NCBI RefSeq assembly: GCF_036588685.1
Contig: NC_086382.1
Location: 65,704,929 to 65,768,928 of the forward strand
DNA: 64,000 nt
DNA from: Mytilus trossulus
Lineage: Eukaryota; Mollusca; Bivalvia; Mytilida; Mytilidae
Reading direction: 5' to 3'
The translations under genes were made by a program, and so were the position numbers. This document shows, piece after piece, positions 36,078 through 48,470 of this stretch (position 1 is the first letter of the stretch; every line of letters starts with the position of its first letter). The notes under the pieces were generated by a model. It searched no databases. It was not told the DNA's origin and worked only from the letters and a program-made list of their open reading frames with translations.

Positions 36078-39000
36078 ATGAACATGATTTGTATATTTCT
36101 ATTAAGTGTTGTTGCACTAAGTACTGCTTGTCTACCTCAAGGTAAGCCTATATGTTGTTTTGGTTTTAGATAACGCGCCATATGATAGAGCATATATATA
36201 TCAATGAATTGATTCTACAGTAATACCATAATTACATTTTTTTTTCAAATTACTTTCATCATGCTCATTGTTACTAAGTGAGAAGTCACAGACTTTAGTG
36301 TCTAAAATTGTTTTATATATTTGTACGATTTTCAATTCGCAAGGAGATGCCTTTTTTCACTCATAACCACCTATGTAACACATAATAGATATATCGGTTC
36401 ATGTGTTGATACGGACCCGTAATTACTGCACATAGATTAAGATCCTATTTGATTTGTTTGATTTGCCTTTTATTTTAGGCGTTAATGCGTTCGTGAATAA
36501 GAAGTAATCGTCACCTCTTTTTTTTATATACCATCATACATACTATTCTATATAATTTTAACTAACATTAATAAATTGATACAAGAAATAATGTGCGCAT
36601 GAACAAGAGGAACACAAGAATTGCAGTTATTTATTATGCCGGCGTGCACTATGTTTGTTTCATAAAACAATTGTTATTTCCGTATAACCTGTACAGCCTA
36701 CGACATTTTACGCCGGGAAAGGGGAAAGGTCCCTCCCTTCCTTTATAATGATAAAAAGACGTGCAAAAAGTATGTTTCAATTTCATCGAATGTCAATGTA
36801 TTGCCACCTGTTTCAAAGAGGTCATATACCAATACATAGACATGTATATGTCAATGGGTCATAAATGTTCATCGCCTGTTAAAATGTCTGTTAAAACTGA
36901 TCTTTTTATCTCAATATGAAATAAATGATCGCATGTACATGACGTTTAAATAAGATGTCATGAAAGCTGGAAAATACATATAATTGAGTTGTGATTTTCA
37001 CATGAAATATAAGAATGGGTTGTGATTTTCGCATAAAAAAATCAATAACTTGAATTTGGGAGGGGGTCTGTACCGACATTTGTATGTTGAGGACCCCATA
37101 TTGTCGCAGAAACGAGAACAAGGTTACGCTACATTTGTTGTCAGTGTAGTAAATTAAGATACAATTTAGGTTCAGTGTGTCAAAAGTACCAGGATTATAA
37201 TTTAGTACGCCAGACGCGCGTTTCGTCTACATAAGACTCATCAGTGACGCTCATATCAAAATAGTTATAAAGCCAAACACGTACAAAGTTGAAGAGCATT
37301 GAGGATCCAAAATTCAAAAAAGTTGTGCCAAATACGGCTAAGGTAATCTATTCCTGGGACAACAAAATCCTTAGTTTTTCGAAAAATTCAAAGTTTTGTA
37401 TTAGGAAATTTATAAAAATGAACACATAATTGATATTCATGTCAACACCGAAGTGCTGACTACTGGGCTGGTGATACCCTCGGGGACGAAACGTCCACTG
37501 GCAGTGGCATCGACCCAGTGGTGTAAATAGTTATCAAAAGTACCAGGATTATAATTTAGTACGCCAGACGCGCGTTTCGTCTACATAAGACTCATGTAAA
37601 ATGTGAGGGTGAAATAATGCCAAACCTTCGAATAATACTGAACTCTAAGGAAAATTCAAAAAGTAAGTCACTTATCACATGGCAAAATCAATAGCTCAAA
37701 CACATCAAACTAATTGACAACATTGTCATATTTCTGACTTGGTACAGGCATTTTCTGGTGTAGAAAACGGGGGATTAAATCTAGTTTTAAAGCTAGCTAA
37801 ACATCTCACTTGTATACATTTTATGATTAATAAAATCACAAACACTTGCCTCTGAAATTAGTTTTACCTGTATCTAGGCTTAATGTTAATATACAAGAGC
37901 CTGTGACAAATTAACAGACAGTAACTATAAGTGAAAAATAGCAAAACAAATTTTGTTTTGTTTTCATCTAGATAACTGCTAGACGAATTTGTTTTGCAGT
38001 TAACAATAGAATTTAACCTAAGGGTAAAGTTTTTCAGACATCTATCCTTCATGGAATTTTGAGAACCATGAACATGATCTTTTTAAGGCCAAAGACGGTT
38101 TACAGTTGGAGCATAATTCTGAAAATCTCGCCCCTTTTTTTCTTATCCGAATAATAAAAGGACTTGACTTTTGCAGTTATTATTTGGAACGATTCTTAGT
38201 TTCAAGTGATTTACATATTAAAGTCTTTATCAAATCTTCATGGAATTTTGGTAGAACTTTTGTCATATCTTCCAGTGAAAATTATTCCTTTCTTCGATAT
38301 TTGCACTATTGAACGGCTTCAAAATTAATCTATAACAAACGTAATGAATTTGCCTTCCAATCGTAAGTTTCCGATAACACGTGCACAGCAGTTCCCCATA
38401 TTTCCCATTATACGGAATATAACTGTCATACAAGAAGGAGTCTTTGGCTAGCTAGAAAACCATGTTATACCCAGCATAGTTTTTTGAAAATGCCTGGACC
38501 AAGTCAATAAAATGGTACTTGTTTTGAAGTTGATCAATTGATTGGATGTGTTTGATTTTTTTTTGTTTTTATTGACTCCCCCTTTTTAGATTGGCCTTGG
38601 GATCAGTATTTTTGTTGTACTTTTTCACAGTCACATTTTTTTTTGTAATCTAGAAGATTGTGTCCTACTTCTGATTGAGACATTTTGACTAAGTTGTTTG
38701 ACTTTTAAAGGCGAATAATTGTCATATGATCATGATGATAAAGAACAGGGAAAACGTACCTCTTTGACGCAGCCGATCTTGCTTCTTTTGAATAAGATGG
38801 AGTTCATGCGTTCACCTCAGTATTTGTTTGTTATTTTGATTTTTGTTCTGAAACGATCTATGAGATTTGGAATCGTAAACTACAGTGTCTTATATTTTTA
38901 TGATCCAGGGGTTATATGTAAAAAGTAAAATTACAAAAATACTGAACTCCGAAAAAATTCAAAACGGAAAGTCTCTAATCAAATGGCAAAATAAAAAGCT

Positions 39001-42000
39001 AAAACACATCAAGCGAATGGATTACAACTGTCATATTCCTGACATAGTATTTAGCAATATTTTGAGAATATAGCTTTCTTCCTTTTCCTTACTTTAAGGA
39101 GTAATGGACTTTTTTGTTTCTTTTTGTAGTGAACATGTAGATTCAATCTTAGGTTCACCTTTTTAGACATCAACAACTGAGTCATTCCTTCCTCAGAACG
39201 TTCGAGGCTTGATACAATTTTCAAACATTTTGAATAGACATAAAAGTTCAGAAAATCCAATGTCGCTAAAAGTCTGTTCTTCTTTTACATTTTACACTTT
39301 AAAAATAAATCAAAGATTCACAAACATGTCTTGCATGTAATATACAATCTATGTTTTATAATGATAAATGCCATGGAAAATTTCAATTACTAATAAATTG
39401 TCAACATTCATTGTTGACCATTTTGTACCTCGAGGGCAAATTTATGTTTATTGTACATGTTTTTGTCAAATGTTTACAAAATCTTGTTTTTACTATGTAA
39501 ATTATCAGTTTTCTATATTTATAGTGGTATATAACGGATTCACCACGGACACCGTTATAATATCATATTTAAAGTCAACACGAATAAGTTTGATTTATAA
39601 TTTTACTTTTCGTCCTATGCAATAAAAAGATTAAGAAATATATATTACGGAATGCATGATGCAACAAAACGAGCTTATCATGCTTAAATATAACGTGGAT
39701 TTGTTATAGTTTTGCATAGGAATACGTATAAAGCTGACTTTATTTGAGTTATTTGAATGTTAGTACAAGTAATCCACCTTATATAAGATATTAATAATGC
39801 ACAATGTATGCAATATTTTATAGCTGATTAGTGTTTGAAATGTTTCATTCTGCATTTGAATAATTTAATGTGCATGTTTTAACATACTTGTGACACGTGC
39901 GATGAAAATCAAAAACGCTTGTTGTGTAATCATGAATCATCCTGCTGGTTATATTGCAATAAATTAGGTCATGTTCAGTAGATTGCAGTAAAAACCAAAA
40001 TGTCAAATGCTTGTTTATACTTCTTATATCTATTATGGTTTTTTTTCCTTTTATATTTTTTTTGTTTTTATTTTTCAGATCTTGTATCGATAACTTAAAG
40101 CAATTAAAATCTGTACATGTTTGTTATCTTCTTTTCATGAAATATAATATATTATTATACCTCAGTAGGTTTTGCCATTTACGTAGGGGTACATGAAAAT
40201 TTGTACATCCAATAAAATTGATATTTCAAGAAGACAACACCCCAGGTAATAAGACCTTTTGATAGTTAAAAAATCGTCTTAACTCCTTAAGCCAAGGAAA
40301 ATTAATGTAACATTCCTCTGCATAAATCGGTTTTGATTTCACGTACATATCTGCTTGCCTTTCCGACTGTTCATGGCAAAGACAGTTCATCCAAAAACCT
40401 TTTTTTTTTAATTTTGTTTTAAATTTAACTCCTTCATGTATAAAACCAGACTTGTGAATTCTAATATTTAATGTAAAGTTGAAGATGTAAATGGTAATAA
40501 AAACATCATTCAGACGGAAAAAAAGGTAAACAATGCCTTCATTTTCTATTAAATGTATAAAAATAGGCAGTTCCTATTTGCTCGACTAACTGTATGAAAA
40601 GTACTGGAAATTTTTGTTCAGCTAACCGGAAACATAGTGCTGTGACTATTTATCCGGCTTGCCGAGTTAACAGTATTGGGACTATTTTTCACATTATCGA
40701 TCCACTACTTGATGAATATTGATGCATCTATTTGCGAATAAACGCTTAATAATGATGTGTGTCTTATTTGTTGTATGCAAATACATTTAACAGATCATAG
40801 CAAAATCACCCCAAATATGATTGTTCTTTTGTAAAACAAAAGAATGCTTTCACTGTTCATAATAGATATAAGAAGATGTAATATGAGTACCAACGAGACA
40901 AATCTCCATCCAGGTCTCAATTAGTAAAAAGTAAACCATTATAGTTCAACGAACTGCCTTCAACACAAAGCATTGGCTCAAACCAAACAGCACACTAAAA
41001 AAGAACCCCACAAATGATAAATGTTAAACAATTCAAATAGGGAAACCACGATCTTATCTATTCGAAAAACGAGAAGTGAGAAACACTTATGAAACATATC
41101 AACAAACGACTATCACTGAACCACAGGTCCTGACTTAGGACAGGTGCAAACATATGGAGCGGTTTTAAACGTTGTAACAGTCACCAAAACATTCACCCTG
41201 ACCTGAAGCAGTAGTGTAATCTGCACGTGAGAGCAAATCAGATCAATTAAGTTTCAATAACAAAGATATTAGCAACATTGGTTTTAAAACGGGCTATTTT
41301 GTGAAAATGGCGTGAGAGGAAAGGGAATAATAATAATGAAATGAAAATAACCAAGAAGTCTCTGAAACTAATTGAATTGTTTATATAATTTACATCGGCT
41401 TCCTGTCTGTTTTACTGAAGAGGAAAGAACACGGAAAATCTTTTTATATTACAGTGCTAAGTTTACTTTACATACTATTTTACAACTACTTTCCTTTACA
41501 TATCCACTCTGATAAAAGTAAGGCAAAATATTTGAAATAATTGATATTTGTTAGCTAAACATGCAGTGGCAAATACTCCATGCCTATAAAAGATAAGAAC
41601 TAAAACAAAATAAAAACAACTATGTATACACTTTTTGCAAAGTCGGTCGGATGAATAGTATATTCTTTAAAATAGAAATACCATTTACACAAACATAACT
41701 ATAAAACTTGGAAAATGTTCATCATTGTACAAAAGGTTTTTGTAACATTTTCATATTTGTTTTGAAAAATACAATTAATAACATTAGTGTGTTTTCCTTT
41801 CCAAAAAGGTCATGGTTATATTACAGCTTCGTGTAATTTGTACGACCCGACTGGGAAGAACAATGTCTATGGTCAGCTGAACTTTTACCAGAAAGTAAGA
41901 TTATAATAAATAAAGTGTTATATCATTTCAACCTTAAAAAGAAATTAAAAAATAACGTTTAAATGTTTTAGAGTGTGTTATTTAAAAAACAGTGAACCAT

Positions 42001-44591
42001 AAGTATCAGCAACATAACTTTTATATTCACAGTATAAGAAAATGATCTCACTATACAAATTCTTGGTTTGAATAAAACAAATAACTTATATTTTATTGAT
42101 AAATATTACGAATGAAATGCTGATTTATCTACTAACCTTTCGTCAATATTTTAAGAATGTAACATTGTTTATCTATTTTCTTTAGTATGGAAGCCAAGAA
42201 GTGTCGATAAGGGGAAAGATTAATGAGCTAAGTCCAGGATTACATGGTTTTCATGTCCATACAAAAGGAGATGTAAGACAAAGTAAGTATCAGAAGATTT
42301 TCTTTCTCTCAAAGAAAAAAAAATCAATTTTACAACAATTGTTCTAAATAAAGGACATGGAATGACACATCAATTGAACAACACAATACGACAAAGAAAC
42401 CTTAATATAAAGGTTTCGGGCATCCTAAGGCTTACTGTGCTGTTCGGCCTTTCCTCAATGTTGGAGACTGTGCGGTGACTTTTATATGTTGACTTCTAAG
42501 TTATTTTGTGTCTGCTGGAGAATTTACTCAGTGGCAATCATACTTTATCTTAATATTTCTATATATTTCTTTATCAATACAAAGTTGTATACACAACATG
42601 TTAAACTGAAAGGGTACATAAGGCATCATATATACACATTCATCGAAAAGAGACCAACAAAACTATTGTAAATATATAACCTTATAAACGACAAGCTAAA
42701 AAGCATTGCATAGAAAACTTACGACTGAGCAACACCAACAGTTCAACTACCGATTATATCCAGCATTTATGTAATTTGTAGATTGTACCAGTGCAGGAGG
42801 TCATTTTAACCCATTAAATAAAAATCATGGAGCACCCTACGATGATATCCGCCATGTTGGAGATCTTGGGAATGTCAAGGCCAACCTGTGGGGAGTAGCT
42901 GACATTAATATTGATGATTACACGATAAGCTTACAAGGAACTTCAGGCAGGTCAATCCTGAACAGAGCCATAGTGGTAAGCATAGACTAGTTTGTTTTTA
43001 TAACTTACGTTTGAAACAGTTTATTTAATAAAAAATCTTTTGCTCTTCTAGTCAGTATGGTCACGTGATCATTTACCACTGATATTGCCATCAGTTATTC
43101 TGCCGTCATCCACCGTTGTCTTTTTACTCTTATAACAACATATATCTTAATTTAACTTTGCAGGAATTATATTTGAATGAAGTTCTAAATAAGACCTCAA
43201 TTTGGTTTGGATATGATGCAAAACTAATTATTGTTATAGTATGTCTAGTATTTCCTGCTCATTCGTCAAAGCTTCGCCTAATCAATAGAACTTCCTCGTA
43301 ATATCCTTTAAATTTCTAGGACCGATCTTTCGTATATTTTGAAACTACATTTGAGTGGTGATTAGAAGACCATCTTCAAAAGATCCCTTTTAAGTGTAAA
43401 TATCGGACATTCATGACGGCGTTGTTGCTACATATTTTTTATTGAAAACCTATGGACAAATTTTCTTGTCAGAAACTTTTTGGACAATGGAAATTTTGTC
43501 TTATGATTACTGTGTCGTTGTTCTCTTCTTATATTTAATGCGTTTCCCTCCGTTTTAGTTTGTAACCCGGATTTGTTTTTTTTCTATCGATTTATGAGTT
43601 TCGAACAGCGGTATACTACTGTTGCCTTTATTTATAAAACAAACTTGTGCGGGACTGATATATGGAATTTCCACTTATTTTGTGTCTCTAAAGATAAAAT
43701 CATGACTAACATGAGCAATCTTTGATCCTACTTAGTCAATTTAAAAACAATCTAAGAAAATAATTTTTGACAAAAATGAATAACAGACCCTCTACAGCAA
43801 TCGTCATGTTTCTGTTGTTCGTGCGGCTACGAAAATCCAAATTAAAAAACTGAGATACTATAATTTGAATTCATTTTGATTTAATATATCTTTTAAAATA
43901 TGATGTGAATATTTCAAATAAATCAAGGATAATTTTGCATAACTGCATATTATGATTATTCAAATGATGTATATTATCATATATAAAGCTTATTTTATTT
44001 TTGATTGTCATATTATCTATGAAGTTGATACATGTATATTTAAAAATAAGTAGATTTTTCATGAATTCTTGCTCGAACTATTTCTGCAAATCTTATTACA
44101 ATTCGATGATATATTAGTGCATTTTATTGGAATTATGAATAATGAAGATTAACAATTTAATATATGAAGTCAGCCCTTTACTTCTAGCTTAAAGCCTTCC
44201 AGATTTGATAACCTTTGCCAGAGTTTTGCCAGAGAGTCGACTGATTTTACACACCAATAAAGTCCCTGACATTAATACGTGTTACTATATTACTACAATT
44301 GTGACATATAAAATCGAGAATGGAAACGTGGAATGTGTCAAAGAGACAACAACCCGACCATAGAAAAAACAACAGTAGAAGGTCACCAACAGGTCTTCAA
44401 TGTTTTTTATTAGTTGTTTAGGATAACATATGCATTGATATGTTGCTGATTTTTTTCTTGTAATATCTAAAGTATAATTTTTTTAGATTCATGCTGGTGA
44501 GGATGATTTAGGACGAGGGGGTGATGCCGGAAGTTTGAAAACCGGAAATGCAGGTGGAAGACTTGGTTGTTGTCAAATCAAAGCAACATGA
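36078..44591 (+). CDS. Secreted Cu/Zn superoxide dismutase (EcSOD-like), gene 2, five exons
   Basis: Exons: 36078-36141 (exon C, the nearest of three possible first exons), 41809-41894, 42186-42282, 42782-42975, 44487-44591. Intron phases are 1, 0, 1, 0, as in gene 1, and exons 2, 3 and 5 have the same lengths as in gene 1 (86, 97 and 105). This gives 181 residues with a signal peptide ([17 protein letters not shown]). Ligands are complete. Copper: H73, H75, H90, H149. Zinc: H90, H98, H107, D110. The disulfide is C84 with C175, and the channel arginine is R172. Motifs are [26 protein letters not shown] and GNAGGRLGC. The product should remove superoxide outside the cell. An extra C30 and a C175-C176 doublet are shared with gene 1. 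The two genes arose by duplication but are well diverged. Use of first exons A and B instead of C is possible. Confidence 0.92.
37183..37595 (+). mobile_element. F4 element with about 55-bp direct terminal repeats
   Basis: Both ends carry AAGTACCAGGATTATAATTT, then TACGCCAGACGCGCGTTTCG and ACATAAGACTCAT. The left repeat is at about 37185-37244 and the right at about 37537-37594. The interior includes GCATTGAGGATCCAAAATTC and GGGGACGAAACGTCCACTGG. It lies in intron 1 of SOD gene 2. This is the most complete F4 copy in the window. Confidence 0.65.
37645..37775 (+). repeat. F3 repeat in SOD gene 2 intron 1
   Basis: CTGAACTCTAAGGAAAATTC, CATATTTCTGACTTGGTACA and GGCATTTTCTGGTGTAGAAA. Confidence 0.55.
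38490..39065. repeat. F3 copies in opposite orientation
   Basis: About 38490-38575 is a worn reverse F3 piece (ATGCCTGGACCAAGTCAATA). 38935-39060 is a good forward copy (CTGAACTCCGAAAAAATTC, then CAAGCGAATGGATTACAACT). The short frames at 38719-39073 are incidental. Confidence 0.45.
39070..40865. other. Intron 1 of SOD gene 2, unique AT-rich part
   Basis: No repeat family or gene recognised. The frame at 39368-39625 has no domain content. Confidence 0.35.
40868..41200 (-). mobile_element. F1 copy, antisense, in SOD gene 2 intron 1
   Basis: AGAAGATGTAATATGAGTAC, CAACGAGACAAATCTCC, AACAAACGACTATCACTGAA, then CCTGACTTAGGACAGGTGCA. This follows the antisense F1 order for more than 300 bp. It ends about 600 bases before exon 2. 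Confidence 0.6.
42430..42560 (+). mobile_element. Worn F1 fragment in SOD gene 2 intron 3
   Basis: CTGTTCGGCCTTTCCTCAAT, then TACTCAGTGGCAATCATACT, in the sense order of the F1 end. Confidence 0.4.
43510..43645 (-). repeat. F2 repeat, reverse, in SOD gene 2 intron 4
   Basis: TTAATGCGTTTCCCTCCG, AGTTTGTAACCCGGATTTG, then GCGGTATACTACTGTTGCCT. Confidence 0.6.
44320..44405 (+). repeat. F7 repeat in SOD gene 2 intron 4
   Basis: AACGTGGAATGTGTCAAAGA, then GACAACAACCCGACC and CAACAGGTCTTCAATG. Related blocks lie at 1290 and 5580. Confidence 0.5.
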
Positions 44592-44653
44592 ATATTTATT
44601 TTATAATTACATGTTTTTGATAAAAAAAAAACATACCATGATAAACAATTTGA

Positions 44654-44659
44654 ATTAAA
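44654..44659 (+). promoter_or_regulatory. ATTAAA polyadenylation signal of SOD gene 2
   Basis: ATTAAA 63 bases after the stop codon, at nearly the same distance as in gene 1. Confidence 0.4.
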
Positions 44660-44863
44660 CACATTGATTGTGTTATCATGTTTAATATTACACAACACAT
44701 TGCATTTACTAAATCCTTATTGTGGTTTGTTATATTTGTATACGAAAACCGTTCTTTTAGAGGTAAGTCTTTTTCCTGCAATTTTTAATAGTCCATTGAC
44801 AGAGATTTAACGACTGGAAGGTTTAACAAAATAACCCAATATTGAACCCCACCATATATATAT

Positions 44864-45079
44864 AGGGTTAAAGAACATCAGTTGTTCGACCTGTTAGTCA
44901 AATGCGTTTTGTTTAAATATACTTTCTCACGTTTTTGGTCTTTTGGAAAATGTTGTTTGTGCTGTTTTTAGATCCTTCTACAACGAAATTTGTTTGACAT
45001 GCACACGTATAAAAATTGCGGTTTTTATCCAACGCAATCATAGGTTTGAACGTAGTTTTCAATTTAGACTCGTTTATAT
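44864..45079 (+). repeat. 216-bp direct repeat, left copy
   Basis: From AGGGTTAAAGAACATCAG to AGACTCGTTTATAT. It matches 45413-45628 with one visible difference (CTTTCTCACG against CTTTTTCACG). Frames on both strands are identical in the two copies and have no recognised domain. Confidence 0.9.
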
Positions 45080-45412
45080 TTTTTGTTTGGGCATGTATCA
45101 TATTTTCCCTCCGGTTTATATGATCCGTTCATCCTATATTGTCTCTTAAAATTCAAGAGTCAATCTTAAATTGAGAGTAAATTATATGGCCTTCCAAATA
45201 CCGTTTCGATCCCTAACATCACTGAAGAGACATATATTGTCGAAATCTAGATCTGGTGTACTAAAGAAATATTGACACCGAATGTTTGTGGCACAACATC
45301 GTAGCCACTAGTTAACAATTTTTTTTTTCTGTGACGTATTAAATTTATATTCAGATGCATTTTGTTACATCTTGTGATCAATTTTATTTGGCAATCGTCA
45401 ATGGCAGTCAGC

Positions 45413-45628
45413 AGGGTTAAAGAACATCAGTTGTTCGACCTGTTAGTCAAATGCGTTTTGTTTAAATATACTTTTTCACGTTTTTGGTCTTTTGGAAAAT
45501 GTTGTTTGTGCTGTTTTTAGATCCTTCTACAACGAAATTTGTTTGACATGCACACGTATAAAAATTGCGGTTTTTATCCAACGCAATCATAGGTTTGAAC
45601 GTAGTTTTCAATTTAGACTCGTTTATAT
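45413..45628 (+). repeat. 216-bp direct repeat, right copy
   Basis: Partner of 44864-45079, separated by 333 bp of unrelated sequence. It runs on the right into a short (AT)n tract and an F3 copy. Confidence 0.9.
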
Positions 45629-45649
45629 ATATATATATATACATGTACT

Positions 45650-45775
45650 AAAAACTGAAATAACAAAAATACCTAACTCCTAGGAAATCAAAAGCTCAAA
45701 CGAATGGATAACAACTGTCAAATGCATGACTTGGTACAGGCATTTTTTTTATAGCTAGCTAAACCTCTTACTTGT
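45650..45775 (+). repeat. F3 repeat
   Basis: ACCTAACTCCTAGGAAATC, then GAATGGATAACAACTGTCAA and GACTTGGTACAGGC. Part of the consensus is deleted. Confidence 0.5.
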
Positions 45776-46029
45776 ATAACAGTCGCATAAAATGCAATTT
45801 ACTTGTTCAAGGTCAGTAGTTGTCTTATATACATTTAGCATTTTTTATAATTGTGTTAAAGGTGGCAATGCTGCTGCAGCCAGATTATTTAATAAAAATG
45901 CAGGTGGATACATTGTATCCCCAAATATTTCCGTGCAATGCCAGAAAATGACAAACGTGTTCTAGATTATCTTCTGATAATACAATAAGGCCAACAGTGA
46001 ACGGGAGAGCTTTTTCGCTTTCCTCTTCC

Positions 46030-46480
46030 TGTGACATTACATGAAAATTCCAAAGCCTCATTTATCTGGTTACATGAACAAAGCCAAAGTGTGGTGTACA
46101 ATATGTAGCACAAACAGGACAGAAGTTTTTGTAAACGAACACAGGGACATCTATACCGCTTCCGAAAACCTAAGAAATTCTAAAGTATAATTTATCATCA
46201 TTTAGGTAAACACAACCACAATATTAAATTTATTAGATTTCAACAGCTCGAAACGGTCCAGAAACAACAAGGGCAATCGCATAAACAATTTGAAGATTCC
46301 CGTAAAATTATCGAACTGTCTTGGATTAAACGACTTCAAACAGCTTATCCCCCGGATCCAAATGGCAATAAACGTGGACAAGGGAGCATATCTACTACTT
46401 CTTCTATTGATATCATGAATATTATTGATAAAAAACAACGAAATAATAGGTCTCATGGGAAACGTATCAATCGAAATTAA
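46030..46480 (+). pseudogene. GIY-YIG-like endonuclease remnant of a Penelope-like element
   Basis: Conceptual translation in pieces gives VWCTICSTNRTE, VNEHRDIYTASENLRNS, then LETVQKQQGQSHKQFEDS and WIKRLQTAYP. This is the EHR-helix and WI-x2-L-x-T-x2-P end typical of GIY-YIG endonucleases of Penelope-like elements. The GIY and YIG motifs themselves are not visible and may be deleted. Stops occur (for example at about 46187 and the TAA at about 46478). The minus-strand frame at 46202-46492 is its shadow. Its place upstream of the RT fits the permuted (Naiad/Chlamys-type) arrangement. Confidence 0.55.
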
Positions 46481-46779
46481 CGAGTTAAACATCGTATAAA
46501 TTATACACTTGGTAATCTCCTATCTATATTCAAAAACAACTACCATTATGTAAACTTGTTAAAATTTTCTAAAAATTAAATGTATTAGTAGAGGTATTGA
46601 TTTTATCAACTTATCTAGTATATTTAATGACTCTACCATTCAAAACTTTATACCTCCCTATTTTGACAACATAAAACCACCTATAATTTCATACACATAC
46701 AAAATACCCAGTTTAAGTTTAATTTTAATTATACGTCGGTCACATCAGAATATAGATAATAATACTCCCTTAACTTGAA

Positions 46780-48470
46780 ACTGTGAATCGTCGAAGTTTA
46801 GATATGTTCCCTATGGGCATGTTATTACAGGGAACCTCGATATCGCCCAGGACAGAGAGGTCAAAAACTTTTTGAAAAAGGACCACAATATCGTCCTCCA
46901 TCTAAAATAGATTGGAAAGAGTGTCGTTAAGTCTTCAAAGATGCTCTTTCCTCGTTTTTTAAAAAGTGGTGTAAACGGGAAAAATCTGATAAAAAATCTA
47001 TTGATTCTTATTTAAACAAATGTATAAATGTGTTAGATAAGAGAATATCACATTTTGAAAATAATTTAGAAGTTAATAATATAGTACATAATACACCTAT
47101 TTCCAGAAATAAATTTCAAGAACTTTCAAAGCAGTTTGTGTTTGTACCGGCCGACAAAGCAGCCAAGAATGTGGTGGTATGCCGTCAATACTACACGGAC
47201 GTTCTTAAAAATTAAATTTTGAATTCATCTACATTCAAGTCCATCAGCTCCACAGAGGGTCATATAGTAAACAAACATATCACAACCACATCAAAGCTTA
47301 AGGGTTCTTCTGAACATTTGACGGTCCCTATTATGTATTGGTTACCTAAACTAAACAAACAAAAACCTTTTAAATATCGTTTCATCTCGGCCTGTAGTAA
47401 GTGTTCTACGACTAATCTTTCAGTGATTTTAACAAGTTCATTAACTACTATTAAAGAGCTTATCATAAACTATTGTAATAAAATATATGAACAGTGGTTA
47501 CAATTATTTTTGGAGTGTAAAACATTCTTTGGATGTTTGAAATAAATTACGTGCTTTTGATAGTCCTTTTGATTCTGTTGACAGTTTTGATTTTTCTACT
47601 CTTTACACTACACTTCCACACTATCTTATTAAAAAGTTTCCCTATTTAATTAAATGGTCGTTTGGTAAAACTGAGTGCAAATATATTTGCTGCAACTCAA
47701 TTAAAGTCTCTTCAAATTCTCTAATGAGAAAGGTAAATATGCTAGATATACTTACTGGAGGTGTGATGAGATAATAAAAGCTGTTAATTTTCTTCTTGAT
47801 AACATTTATGTACGTTTCGGCAACAAAGTTTATCGACAGGTTGTAGGTATCCCCATTGACACTAATTATGACCCTTTAATAGCAGACTTGTTTTTGTACT
47901 GTTACGAATCACAGTTTATGACTAAACTCAGAAAAGACCCGTCGAAGTTGCATTTTATTGCTAAATTCAACCACACTTACCGTTATACTGATGATATTTT
48001 TTCGTTAAATAATCAAAAAAATTTCTCAATATACTGCTGAAATTTACCCCAAGGAACTTACTTTAAATAAATAAAATTTGAACGGTATTAAGATATTTCG
48101 GGTTTAAACGGGAAATTCTACACTAAAATTTACGACAAAAGGGACGATTTTCGTTCCCTATTGTTAATTTTCCATTTTTAGATGGTGATGTACCTTTGGC
48201 ACCATCTTACGGTGTTTATATTTCACAGCTCGTTCGCTATGCCCGTATCTGTTGTGACGTTTTTAATTTTAACGAATGCAATCTATGTATTACTGGTAAA
48301 TTATTAAACCAGGGATATCATTGCGTATTTCAAACGGGATATCACATCCTCATTTTTATGGAAATGCTTTTAACCGTGCCAGGAAATTCAGAAATGATCC
48401 TTGTAAATGTATTGTTCCTTGAAATAAACGTATTTTAAAAGGTTGCCAATTCAACATTGTAATAAGATCA
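46780..48470 (+). pseudogene. Reverse transcriptase remnant of a Penelope-like element
   Basis: Many short frames join into an RT order: VITGNLDIAQDREVKNF, a KWCKREKSDKKS stretch, FVFVPADKAAKNVVV, MYWLPKLNKQKPFKYRF, FDFSTLYTTLPH, VGIP, PLIADLFLYCYE, and the catalytic-box region RYTDDIFSLNN (the usual residue after Tyr is not Thr). The end resembles YDKRDDF, PSYGVYISQLVRYARIC and ITGKLLNQGYHC. At least four stops or frameshifts (near 46907, 47213, 47540, 47700 and 48020) show it is dead. Penelope-like RTs copy their RNA at chromosome breaks or ends. Confidence 0.8.

Noticed and set aside
44913..45683. Paired 60-68 codon frames on both strands in the 216-bp repeats
   Set aside because: They are kept in both copies only because the copies are almost identical; no domain or start context supports a gene.
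46202..46492. 96-codon minus-strand frame
   Set aside because: Shadow of the plus-strand endonuclease-like remnant, whose translation is the one with family motifs.
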